Shown: positions 38,781 to 46,252 of the stretch, one piece after another
Layout of the letters: each line of letters begins with the position of its first letter
How positions within the stretch are numbered: position 1 is the stretch's first letter
NCBI RefSeq assembly: GCF_000787815.1
Contig: NZ_BBPO01000020.1
Span: forward strand, 51,991 to 115,990
Length of the DNA: 64,000 nt
Source of the DNA: Streptacidiphilus neutrinimicus
GTDB taxonomy: Bacteria > Actinomycetota > Actinomycetes > Streptomycetales > Streptomycetaceae
Direction: 5' to 3'
Position numbers and translations under genes: made by a program
The notes under the pieces: generated by a model
What the model was told of the DNA's origin: nothing
Database searches by the model: none
The model's input: the letters and a program-made list of their open reading frames with translations, nothing else

Positions 38781-40175
38781 TCACTCCGCCGCGTACCAGA
38801 GCGTGGTCGGGTTGGTGAACTCCCGGATGCCCAACCCGTCCAGCTCCCGGCCGTAGCCGGAGCGCTTGACGCCGCCGAACGGGAAAGCGGGGTGCGAGGC
38901 GGTCATCCCGTTGAAGAAGACGCCCCCGGCCTGCAGGTCCCGGGCGAGCACCTCCTGCTCGCCCGGGTCGCGGGTCCACGCGTTCGAACTCAGCCCATAG
39001 GGCGTGTCGTTGGCGAGCGCGATCGCCGCGGCCAGGTCCGGCACCCGGTAGAGCGTGGCCACCGGGCCGAAGCACTCCTCGTGGTGCAGCCGCATGGCGG
39101 GGTCGATGTCGGTGATCACCGTCGGCTCGTAGTACCAGCCCTCGGTCTGCTCCGGCGGCCGCTGCCCGCCGCACAGGACCCGCGCGCCCTTGCCGCGTGC
39201 GTCCTCGACCTGCTCCTCCAGGTCCGTTCGGCCCTGCTCGGTGGCCAACGGGCCCACGTCGGTGTGCTCCTGCATCGGGTCGCCGACCCGCAGCGCACGC
39301 ATGCCGTCGACGAAGGCGCGCGTGAACGCGTCGAAGACTTCCTCGTGGACGATGAACCGCTTGGCGGCGATGCAGGACTGACCGTTGTTCTGGACCCGTG
39401 CCCGCACCGCGACCTGGGCGGCCGCGGCGACGTCGGCGGAGGGCAGCACCAGGAACGGGTCGCTGCCGCCGAGTTCCAGTACGCACTTCTTCAACTGCTC
39501 GCCCGCGACCGTCGCGACGGCCTGACCCGCGCCCTCGCTGCCGGTGAGCGTGACCGCCGCGACCCGGTCGTCGCGGATCACGTCGGCGACCTGCCCGGAC
39601 GAGATGAGCAGGGTCTGGAAGCAGCCGGGCTCGTAACCCGCCTCGCTGAAAAGCTCCTGGAGGTACATCGCGGTGCGCGGCACGTTCGAGGCGTGCTTGA
39701 GCAGCAGCACGTCACCGGCCATCAACGCGGGCGCGGCGGCTCGGATCACCTGCCACAGCGGGAAGTTCCACGGCATGACGGCCAACACCGGCCCCAGCGG
39801 CCGGAAGCGGACGCGCACCGACGCGGCCCCGCTGTCGGTGACGTCCGCGTCCTCGGGGATCTGGTCGGCGAGCAGACCGGGCGCATGGTCGGCGAACCAG
39901 CGCATCGACTTGGCGCACTTGTCCGCCTCGGCGCGGGCCTGCGCCAGCGGCTTGCCCATCTCGGTCACCAGCGTGCGGGCCACCTCCTCCCGGTCGGCGG
40001 TCAGCTTGTCGGCGGCGCGGCGCAGAAGCTCGGAACGGTGGTCGAAAGCGGTGGTCCGATAGCGCTCGAAGGTCTCGGCCGCGAGTCGCAGCCGCTCCTC
40101 GACACCCTGCGCGTCCAGCGCCGGGAAGGTCGCCAACGTCCGGCCGGTGGCCGGATCGACGGTCGCGATCGTCAT
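38781..40175 (-). CDS. NAD(P)+-dependent aldehyde dehydrogenase (succinate-semialdehyde dehydrogenase-like)
   Basis: This 464-aa ALDH-superfamily enzyme oxidises an aldehyde to the acid in the cytoplasm. It has the coenzyme site VLAVMPWNFPLWQV, the catalytic Glu in VLELGGSDPFLV, and the catalytic Cys in NNGQSCIAAKRF. The C-terminal signature is FGGVKRSGYGRELDGLGI. Length and sequence fit the GabD/SSADH subgroup, though no GABA aminotransferase gene is nearby. The upstream region contains three TCCGCGGA palindromes at 15-bp spacing. ATG at 40175 follows GAGGGGACCGTC. Converges with the old yellow enzyme gene (24-bp gap). Confidence 0.9.
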   Translation of the reverse strand: MTIATVDPATGRTLATFPALDAQGVEERLRLAAETFERYRTTAFDHRSELLRRAADKLTADREEVARTLVTEMGKPLAQARAEADKCAKSMRWFADHAPGLLADQIPEDADVTDSGAASVRVRFRPLGPVLAVMPWNFPLWQVIRAAAPALMAGDVLLLKHASNVPRTAMYLQELFSEAGYEPGCFQTLLISSGQVADVIRDDRVAAVTLTGSEGAGQAVATVAGEQLKKCVLELGGSDPFLVLPSADVAAAAQVAVRARVQNNGQSCIAAKRFIVHEEVFDAFTRAFVDGMRALRVGDPMQEHTDVGPLATEQGRTDLEEQVEDARGKGARVLCGGQRPPEQTEGWYYEPTVITDIDPAMRLHHEECFGPVATLYRVPDLAAAIALANDTPYGLSSNAWTRDPGEQEVLARDLQAGGVFFNGMTASHPAFPFGGVKRSGYGRELDGLGIREFTNPTTLWYAAE

Positions 40176-40199
40176 GACGGTCCCCTCACTACTGTCCTG

Positions 40200-40237
40200 T
40201 CCGCGGATCTCTCCTCCGCGGACGTCTTCTCCGCGGA
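40200..40237. repeat. array of three TCCGCGGA palindromes
   Basis: Identical 8-bp palindromes occur at 40200-40207, 40215-40222 and 40230-40237, exactly 15 bp apart, with a degenerate TCCGTGG at 40242. They lie 25-62 bp upstream of the aldehyde dehydrogenase ATG and could be an operator array, or local slippage. Confidence 0.6.
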
Positions 40238-40429
40238 CTCATCCGTGGCTGCGGTGACTTGCCGACCTCCTTGACTCTCGGCCAGGACGCGCCCGTCTGC
40301 AACCGGCCGGACGGCCCTGATCGCGGCGGGACCCGCGGGTGTCGGGCGCGGGCGCGGGCCCGGCAGACGAGCGGACGGCCACCGCGCTGTGGGGCGCGGG
40401 GGCCGTCCGCTCGGTGTGGCGACGCCGGC

Positions 40430-40957
40430 TCAGTGCCCGAACAGGTGCATGTGGCGGCGCGGCCGGCCGGAGGTGGTCGTCGTCTCGGCAGGGGCCGTGG
40501 TCGTCGTGGTGGAACCGGTCCCGGTGTCGGCGGGCTCGGTGGCGGTGTCCGCCGCCTGGCCGGACCGAGTCGTCCCGGCCTCGGTCATCCGCGGCTGGGC
40601 CACTGGCTGTGGGGTCGTCCCGCGCTCCGTCAGGGGCGCCGGCACCGGCGCGCCGGTGCCGTTCGGGGTGGTCGGGACCGCGTCACCGGTCCTGCCGTGG
40701 CGCGCGTGGCGTGCCTCGCGCAGCCGCAGCCGACGGCGCCTGGCCAGCACTCCGCCCGTCCCGGTCATGGCCAGCCCGAGGCAGAAGATCAGCGCCAGAG
40801 CGAGGCCGGAAAGGAAGATCTCCAGGCTGTTCATCGTGGCGATGGTGTTGCCGAGGACCGTCACGTGGTACTCCGGCCCACCCGACAGGTTGTCCGCGAT
40901 CACGAGGCCGGTGAACGCCGCGGTGGCGGCGATCAGCAACAGGCCGAGCAGCAGCAT
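40430..40957 (-). CDS. two-helix membrane protein with Thr/Pro-rich tail
   Basis: This 175-aa protein has an N-terminal helix (LLLGLLLIAATAAFTGLVIA) and a second hydrophobic segment (IFLSGLALALIFCLGLAM) bracketing a short loop. A basic stretch RRRRLRLREARHARH and a roughly 80-residue Thr/Pro/Ala-rich tail ending HMHLFGH follow. This layout is frequent in Streptomyces membrane proteins of unknown role. GAAGGAGCCCTCGT precedes the ATG at 40957. A His-containing C-terminus could bind metal; that is speculation. Confidence 0.75.
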   Translation of the reverse strand: MLLLGLLLIAATAAFTGLVIADNLSGGPEYHVTVLGNTIATMNSLEIFLSGLALALIFCLGLAMTGTGGVLARRRRLRLREARHARHGRTGDAVPTTPNGTGAPVPAPLTERGTTPQPVAQPRMTEAGTTRSGQAADTATEPADTGTGSTTTTTAPAETTTTSGRPRRHMHLFGH

Positions 40958-41000
40958 ACGAGGGCTCCTTCCTCGTCGTGCGCGTCATGGTTCCCCATGC

Positions 41001-41049
41001 GTCTGACCCGTCCGGCCCGGGGCAAACGTCTGGGCCGGACGGGTCAGAC
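41001..41049 (-). terminator. long perfect hairpin downstream of the hemerythrin gene
   Basis: An 18-bp perfect inverted repeat (41001-41018 with 41032-41049) has a 13-nt loop. It lies beyond the hemerythrin stop (41148) on the minus strand, just after the 31-bp tandem repeat, and is separate from the start of the membrane protein gene at 40957. No T run is seen. Confidence 0.7.
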
Positions 41050-41057
41050 AGGTCGTT

Positions 41058-41119
41058 CAAGAGGTGAGGAAGCAGGAAGTGAGCCGCCCAAGAGGTGAGG
41101 AAGCAGGAAGTGAGCCGCC
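41058..41119. repeat. 31-bp perfect tandem repeat
   Basis: Two identical 31-bp units (41058-41088 and 41089-41119), purine-rich on the plus strand with AAGAGGTGAGGAAGCAGGAA as core, lie between the hemerythrin stop and its terminator hairpin. They fall in the 3' untranslated part of the hemerythrin transcript. Confidence 0.85.
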
Positions 41120-41147
41120 GCATTCGCGGGGGTGTGCCAGCGGTGGG

Positions 41148-41786
41148 TCAGTGCGGGCGCAGGGCTCCCCACCCGCCGGCAGGGGTGAACCGGTCGTGCA
41201 TGCGCTCCCGGAAGCTCTTCTCACCAGGTGCGTAGTGGTCCTCCGGCGGACGGACACCGGGCGGCGCCTGCGGGGTGGTACGGCCGCGCAGGCGGAGCTC
41301 CCGGGCCCGCGCCCCGAGCTCGTCGAGCTCGGCCTGCGCGACCGTGGCCCGGAGGGCCGGGAACACCCGCGCCTCCTCCCAAGACATGTGGCCGGTCATG
41401 TGCTCGTTCAGCACGGCGAACTCGCGGGTGAAGTCCGGGTCCTTCGCCTTCAGCAGCCCGAGCGCGTGCAGGGCCGCCTCGGCCCGCACGTGGTCGTCGT
41501 GGGCCACGCGGGACACCGCCCCGTCCGCGCCCTCGGGGAGCCGCGCCATGAGCGGGTACAGGAGCTCGTCCTCGATCACGCCGTGCCGCACGATCACGGG
41601 CGAGACCCTGTCCATCTGCGCTTTCCGCTCAGGGTCGCCGATCGGGATCCCCAGCATGCCGCCGAGGAGCAGCCGGATCTTCTCGTGCTCGGCGTCGAGC
41701 TGGTCCAGCAGGTCCCCGCTGTCGACATGGCCGCCCCGCCAGCCGATCGAGCCGGACCAGTCCAGTCGGTAATGCGTGTCAGTCAT
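41148..41786 (-). CDS. hemerythrin-domain protein
   Basis: This 212-aa four-helix-bundle protein probably binds a diiron site that handles O2 or NO, or has a sensing role. Ligand-type motifs appear in order: DAEHEKIRLLLGGM, VRHGVIEDELLYPLM (HxxxE), DDHVRAEAAL and HMTGHMSWEEARVFPAL (HxxxH...E). An approximately 45-residue basic tail follows the bundle. The ATG at 41786 is preceded by GAGGGCGGAACCG. It appears monocistronic, with an unusual repeat-plus-hairpin 3' flank. Confidence 0.88.
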   Translation of the reverse strand: MTDTHYRLDWSGSIGWRGGHVDSGDLLDQLDAEHEKIRLLLGGMLGIPIGDPERKAQMDRVSPVIVRHGVIEDELLYPLMARLPEGADGAVSRVAHDDHVRAEAALHALGLLKAKDPDFTREFAVLNEHMTGHMSWEEARVFPALRATVAQAELDELGARARELRLRGRTTPQAPPGVRPPEDHYAPGEKSFRERMHDRFTPAGGWGALRPH

Positions 41787-42130
41787 CGGTTCCGCCCTCG
41801 TTCCTCGGCCCCGACGCCGTCGTGCGCACCCCCGCCACGACGGTCTCCCGGCGCGCGTCTGCCTTCCAGCCTCCGCCTTTCCGGCCCCGCGCGCACCCGA
41901 TGTCTCCGGCCGGGACAGCCGCGCCCGGCTCGGGGCCCCTCAGCTGCGGATTTCGACGACGCGCGCCCACAAGGGCGGCGGGTCGGGCCGGTAGGCGGAT
42001 TCCTCGTCGTGGCGTTGCCGGGGGAAGAGGCCGATCACCGTGCGGCTCTTCATCGCTCCGGAGGCTAGCGCCGCCCCGGGCGTCGTCTCCACCGGTTTTT
42101 CTCCCGGGGCCGCGGGTGCCCGGCGGGGCC
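41787..42130. other. 344-bp stretch holding one possible 37-aa ORF
   Basis: This lies between the hemerythrin start and the small membrane protein stop. Apart from the short minus-strand ORF at 41940-42053, described separately, I see no gene or clear regulatory repeat. Open frames are Arg/Pro-rich antisense noise. Confidence 0.4.
41940..42053 (-). CDS. possible 37-aa small protein
   Basis: The ORF starts MKSRTVIGLFPRQRHDEESA and ends PPPLWARVVEIRS. It has an ATG at 42053 with CCGGAGCG just upstream (short Shine-Dalgarno spacing) and a TGA at 41940. Composition is balanced (charged residues, Trp, Tyr), unlike the surrounding Arg/Pro noise, which is why I list it. No homologue is recalled and there is no other support. 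Confidence 0.3.
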   Translation of the reverse strand: MKSRTVIGLFPRQRHDEESAYRPDPPPLWARVVEIRS

Positions 42131-42364
42131 TTACCGGTCGTGGGGACCGCCGATGCGGCGTTCGGCGGTGTGTTTGGCGACGAAGACGCCGACTGCGACG
42201 AGGCCCACGCAGGCGACGACGATGCGGGAGGCGTCGGTCAGGCTGTCGAACTTGAGCACCAGTGCGAGGAAGCTGAGCACGGCCGTCACGCCTGCGACGA
42301 CCGCGACGAGGTCCCAGGCCGCGCGGCGGAGCACCACGGGCGCGGTGCGGTGGTGACTGTTCAC
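42131..42364 (-). CDS. 77-aa two-helix membrane protein
   Basis: This small protein starts VNSHHRTAPVVLRRAAWDLV (GTG start). It has two transmembrane helices, VAVVAGVTAVLSFLALVL and SRIVVACVGLVAVGVFVAKH, and a short basic tail. The GTG at 42364 is preceded by GGAGGGAACCC, which decides the start. The stop is TAA, uncommon in such GC-rich DNA. No named family is recognised. It is flanked by long gene-poor stretches on both sides. Confidence 0.7.
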   Translation of the reverse strand: MNSHHRTAPVVLRRAAWDLVAVVAGVTAVLSFLALVLKFDSLTDASRIVVACVGLVAVGVFVAKHTAERRIGGPHDR

Positions 42365-43114
42365 GGGTTCCCTCCGTTCGAATGCCGCCGGCGGCGGCCG
42401 TCCAGCTCGACTCGGTCCACCGGTCGCCTGCCCCGCCGCTCGCCGGACATGCACCCGTCGACCACGAACTCCGTTGCCCTGTCACGCCGTTGTCGGCCGG
42501 GCCGGCCACGTGTAGTCACGCAGGAACCGGTGGGCCCGGTTCCCGTACCGCCCGTGGGGGCGGACCCGTCAGCCGGGCGTCGGGGAGGGCGCGCAGTCCG
42601 CTGCCCGGAGTGCTGCCCATCGCCACGACGAGACTGCCGCGGTGCGGGCCCGACCGGGTCGCAAGCCGGGCGGAGCACTCGCTGCCCTGCTCACCGACCT
42701 GACCGGCGCCGCCCGGATCGAGTTCCGACCAGGCCGACGCGCCGTCCGGCTCACCCCGGCCGGCCGCGCCGCACTGACGCAGACGCTCGGCCCGCGGCCG
42801 TCCTGGGCGGAGGCCCGGCAGCCCGCCTGGGCCGTGCGGGTCCCTGGAGCCCCGTGGGAACCGCGGAGCGGGTTCGTGGCGTCGGTGCGAGCGGAGCGGC
42901 TGTGCATGACACCGGGTCATGCCACTGCGGGGAAGCGGCTCCTGTGGTCCCCCCGCTCTCCTGACCGTCCGCAATGTCGCACGCCGGTAGGTCGAACGTG
43001 TACTCCCGTGTGCCGAACGGGGGAGCGCGACGCGCCACGAGCGGGGGAGCGGGTACGGATCGCGGCGACGACACCCGCACGGCGCGCCCCGACCACCCGA
43101 AAGAAGGCACACGC
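42365..43114. other. 750-bp gene-poor stretch with a possible ArsR-type remnant
   Basis: No complete gene is visible. In the plus frame around 42658-42790 the reading GGALAALLTDLTGAARIEF followed by RLTPAGRAALTQTLG resembles the C-terminal winged part of Streptomyces ArsR-like regulators, with no intact upstream part. The rest is Arg/Pro/Gly-rich noise. The last 100 bp presumably hold the promoter of the flavoenzyme gene. Confidence 0.4.
42642..42800 (+). pseudogene. possible decayed 3' end of an ArsR-type regulator
   Basis: The frame reads GRKPGGALAALLTDLTGAAR, then VRLTPAGRAALTQTLG, close to the usual end of Streptomyces ArsR-like winged-helix proteins (a G-A-x-L-x-x-L-L helix, then x-x-L-x-T-P-A-G-R-x-x-L). 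The expected N-terminal 150 residues are missing and the frame runs on into unrelated sequence. The identification is by pattern only and could be chance. Confidence 0.25.
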
Positions 43115-44656
43115 ATGACGGTCGACCGACGGAGCTTCCTCGCCGCGCTGGGCGCGGGCGGGGCGGCGGTGCTGGCAGGGGCCCACCAAGCGGCGGCGCT
43201 CGGCGGCGGCATGCTGCGCACCGGCGCGGCGACATCGGTCGACGCGTGGCCGACCCGCGCCCGCGTCCAGGCCCACATGCCGCCCGACTGGCGGAAGCTG
43301 CGTGCGCGGCTGGGCAGCCGCCTGGTGCTGCCCGGCGATCCGGGCTACCCCGTCTACCGGCTCGGCTTCAACGAGCTGAACGACGGTCATCGGCCCGCCG
43401 CCATCGCCCGATGCGCCTCGGCCGCCGACGTTCAGGCCTGCCTCGACGTCGCCCGCGGGCACGGCATCCCGATCGCCGCGCGCAGTGGCGGTCACAGCTA
43501 CCTCGGGTACTGCATCCCGAACGGCGGGCTGGTGATCGACCTGCGCCTGATGGCCCAGGTCCGGGTGCACCCCGACGGCACCGCCGAGGTGGGCGCCGGC
43601 GCCCGGCTGATCGAGGTCTACGCGGCCCTCGCCCGGGCGGGCAGGCTGCTGCCCGCCGGCTCCTGCCCGTCCGTCGGCGTCAGCGGACTGACGCTGGGCG
43701 GCGGCATCGGCGTGCTGACCCGCAAGTACGGCCTGACCTGCGACCGGCTGGCCGAGGCCGAGGTGGTCACGGCCGACGCGCGGCTGCTCACCGCCTCGCC
43801 CGGCTCCGAGCCCGATCTGTACTGGGCGCTGCGCGGCGGTGGCGGCGGCAACTTCGGCGTGGTCTCGCAGTTCACCTTCAAGACCGAGCCCGCCCCCGGA
43901 CTGACGGTCTTCTCGCTCGGCTTCCCCAAGGGCTCCGCCCCCGCGATCATCGGGGCCTGGCAGGAGTGGATCGCCAAGGCGCCGTTCGAGCTGTGGGCGA
44001 GCTGTCAGGTCGCCGGCGGCAACCCGCCCACCCCGCGCCTGGTCGGCTGCTACGTGGGCGGCGAGACCGCCGCGAACCGGCTGCTGGACCGGCTGATCGC
44101 CGCCGCGGGCGTGCGGCCGAGCTCGCGCAGCGTGCAGCCGAAGAGCTACCTGGACGCGATGAAGTACATGGCCGGTTGCTCCAACGACACGCTCGCCGAG
44201 TGCCACCCGGTCTCGGAGGGCGGCCGCCTCCCCCGCGAGTCCTTCGTCGCGGTCTCCCGGATGCTGGGCCCGCGTCCGCTCGACGCCGGGCGCGTCACCG
44301 AGCTGATGCACGGGCACGCGGGCGTGGACCTGCTGCTCGACTCGCTCGGCGGGGCCGTCTCCCAGCTGCGGCCCGACGCGACCGCCTTCCCCCACCGCTC
44401 GTCGCTCGCCAGCGCCCAGATCTACGCGAGCGCCACCCCCGCGAACAGGAACGCGGTGACCCGCACCGTCGACGGGATCCGCGACGGTCTGGCCCGGCTG
44501 GGCGCGCGCGGCGCGTACGTCAACTACATCGACGCCGGCCTGCCCGACTGGGGCCACGCGTACTACGGCGCCAACCTCCCCCGCCTGAAGTCGGTGGCGC
44601 GCCGCTACGACCCCGACCGCGTCTTCGCCTTCCGCCAGAACGTGGCCTTCGCCTGA
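43115..44656 (+). CDS. secreted FAD-linked oxidase, berberine-bridge-enzyme type (Tat signal)
   Basis: This 513-aa flavoenzyme starts with a Tat signal (DRRSFLAALGAGGAAVLAGA). The FAD-binding PCMH domain carries ARSGGHSYLGYC with His127 and GSCPSVGVSGLTLGGG with Cys184, the pair used for bicovalent flavin attachment. It ends with a BBE domain (YGANLPRLKSVARRYDPDRV). It would oxidise a sugar, alcohol or alkaloid-like substrate with O2 outside the cell, forming H2O2. AAGAAGGCACACGC precedes the ATG at 43115. It is monocistronic with no obvious partner. Confidence 0.92.
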   Translation: MTVDRRSFLAALGAGGAAVLAGAHQAAALGGGMLRTGAATSVDAWPTRARVQAHMPPDWRKLRARLGSRLVLPGDPGYPVYRLGFNELNDGHRPAAIARCASAADVQACLDVARGHGIPIAARSGGHSYLGYCIPNGGLVIDLRLMAQVRVHPDGTAEVGAGARLIEVYAALARAGRLLPAGSCPSVGVSGLTLGGGIGVLTRKYGLTCDRLAEAEVVTADARLLTASPGSEPDLYWALRGGGGGNFGVVSQFTFKTEPAPGLTVFSLGFPKGSAPAIIGAWQEWIAKAPFELWASCQVAGGNPPTPRLVGCYVGGETAANRLLDRLIAAAGVRPSSRSVQPKSYLDAMKYMAGCSNDTLAECHPVSEGGRLPRESFVAVSRMLGPRPLDAGRVTELMHGHAGVDLLLDSLGGAVSQLRPDATAFPHRSSLASAQIYASATPANRNAVTRTVDGIRDGLARLGARGAYVNYIDAGLPDWGHAYYGANLPRLKSVARRYDPDRVFAFRQNVAFA

Positions 44657-44683
44657 GGCGGCGGGCCCGGCCGCCCCGCTCTT

Positions 44684-44741
44684 CGGTGAACCGTCCACGT
44701 CGGTGAACCGCCCACGTCGGTGAACGTCCTCGTCGGTGAAC
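44684..44741. repeat. four direct CGGTGAAC repeats
   Basis: CGGTGAAC occurs at 44684, 44701, 44718 and 44734 (steps of 17, 17 and 16 bp), within a longer unit that includes CCACGT between the first copies. The array lies between the flavoenzyme stop and the 86-aa protein gene starting at 44814, and could be an iteron-like regulator site or slippage. Confidence 0.65.
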
Positions 44742-44813
44742 CGGCGCTCGGGCGCAGGCGTAGGAGGAGCAGAAGCTCTGGACGTTGCGACCGGGCCCGG
44801 CGAGGTGAACCAC

Positions 44814-45074
44814 ATGAGTGCTGATCGAAGGAGCGACGGTTCGGTCGGCGGCCGTGCGCCCGGTGCGCCCGCGACGGCGCTGTCCGAGCTCCCTGAGCTC
44901 GCCGTGGAGGCCTTCGACGCATGGCAGTACGGGGAGGCCCAGGCCGCGCGGGACGCGGCCGCGGGGGCTGGGCGGGCGGCGGAGACCGCCGTGGCCGGCT
45001 TGGACGCCGTCCTCGCAGGTCACCGCCCGCCCGGACCCCCTGCTGCACCGCTGGACGGGCCCGGGGCTCAGTAG
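44814..45074 (+). CDS. 86-aa hypothetical protein
   Basis: This acidic, Ala-rich protein (MSADRRSDGSVGGRAPGAPA...) has a predicted helical middle (LSELPELAVEAFDAWQYGEA, then QAARDAAAGAGRAAETAVAG) and a Pro-rich end. No domain is recognised. GGCGAGGTGAACCAC precedes the ATG at 44814. Its last bases overlap the 3' end of the lipoprotein gene on the other strand (45068). The CGGTGAAC array lies just upstream. Confidence 0.55.
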   Translation: MSADRRSDGSVGGRAPGAPATALSELPELAVEAFDAWQYGEAQAARDAAAGAGRAAETAVAGLDAVLAGHRPPGPPAAPLDGPGAQ

Positions 45075-45622
45075 CCGTACCCGCCGCCGGAGCCGCCGGA
45101 GCCGCTGCTGGTCGGGCTCGGCGCCGGGCTCGCGGGCGCACTCATGATCGCGTTGCCGTCGACCCCGACCACGTACCAGGTGCCGCCGAAGTTCGTGACG
45201 CCCTCGCCGGTCACGTCACCGGCCTTGGCGTCCTTGACGAAGGTGTAGAGCGGGTGGCCGTTGTAGGTGACCTGGCTCGTGTGGTCGGTGCGGGTGGTCG
45301 TGCCGACCATGGAGGCGGTGACGCCGCTGGTGCTCGGCATGCCCGTGGTGTGGTCCGGCGGCCAGAAGGTCGCACAGCTGCCGTTGCAGGAGGACTTCCC
45401 CCCGGTGTCCGCGGTCAGCAGGTAGAGCGTGTGGCCGGAACCGTCGACGAGGATCTGCCCGTATTTCGAGCTCGCGGTGTGCAGCGCCGCCGTCGACGCC
45501 GAGGCGGACGCGCCGCCGGCGCTGGGCGGCGAGGAGACCGCGTTCTTGGTGCTGGAGCTGCAGCTGACGGCCAGGGCCGCGACAGCGAGGGCGACGGCCG
45601 GGAGGGCGAGAACACGGTTCAT
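45068..45622 (-). CDS. lipoprotein with secreted repeats (COG4315 type)
   Basis: This 184-aa exported protein has the signal MNRVLALPAVALAVAALAVS followed by Cys21 (AVSC, a slightly weak lipobox). A Ser/Ala linker follows, then two COG4315-type repeats: YGQILVDGSGHTLYLLTADT with CNGSCATFWPP, and VTYNGHPLYTFVKDAKAGDV with GGTWYVVGVDG. A Gly/Ser-rich tail ends GGGYGY. Members are cell-surface proteins of unknown function. ATG at 45622 follows GGAAGAAGCCCGTC. The Cys pair in CNGSC may form a disulfide or bind a ligand. Confidence 0.88.
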   Translation of the reverse strand: MNRVLALPAVALAVAALAVSCSSSTKNAVSSPPSAGGASASASTAALHTASSKYGQILVDGSGHTLYLLTADTGGKSSCNGSCATFWPPDHTTGMPSTSGVTASMVGTTTRTDHTSQVTYNGHPLYTFVKDAKAGDVTGEGVTNFGGTWYVVGVDGNAIMSAPASPAPSPTSSGSGGSGGGYGY

Positions 45623-45889
45623 GACGGGCTTCTTCCGATGGGGCCACCGCGTCACCTGCTGCGAAGCGGTCGGTCCGCCCGAGGCGGGGCCTGTCGGGGG
45701 ATACGCATCCGCCCTTGGGCGGGTTCACATCTTTTGCCCGTTTCGGCGGACGACACGGCGGATCGCGCGGCGATGACGCGGGCATCGGCCACTCGACCGA
45801 TCCCCCGACCGCCCGGCGGAGGGGAAGCGCGGACGATCCGCGGACCTGACCGGCGGCAATCGCCGGGGGCGCTCTCCGTCCTGACGGTC

Positions 45890-46057
45890 TCAGGGGTGCT
45901 TCAGGAACCTCAGGTAGAACGCCCCGAAGACCAGCACGATCCCGATGTTCGCCATCAGCCGCGGCCAGAACTGGTGCCTGAAGAACAGGACGTCGACGCC
46001 CACCACGACGGCCACCATCGCGAGCACGTAGAGCACCAGTGCTGCCTGTCTTCCCAT
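45890..46057 (-). CDS. 55-aa two-helix membrane protein
   Basis: A short ORF reads MGRQAALVLYVLAMVAVVVG through VDVLFFRHQFWPRLMANIGI to VLVFGAFYLRFLKHP, giving two transmembrane helices around a short RHQFWPR loop. It looks like a small conserved streptomycete membrane protein. The ATG at 46057 is immediately preceded by GGAGG, which is tight spacing. It is divergent from the ATP-grasp gene. Function is unknown. Confidence 0.7.
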   Translation of the reverse strand: MGRQAALVLYVLAMVAVVVGVDVLFFRHQFWPRLMANIGIVLVFGAFYLRFLKHP

Positions 46058-46252
46058 CCTCCGACTCTACGCGGCCCGGGGGCCGTCGGGTTGTCCCCCG
46101 GCTGCCCTCGCGGGCCCGGTGAGCGCCGACCCGCCGGCTACCCCGCGGCTACCCGCGACGGGACGGACGTCCGGCCGCGCCCGTACGACGTCCTCGCCGC
46201 GTCATCGGACCCGGGCGTGTAGGTTGGCCGCCACCGAACCGAGAGGTGCACC

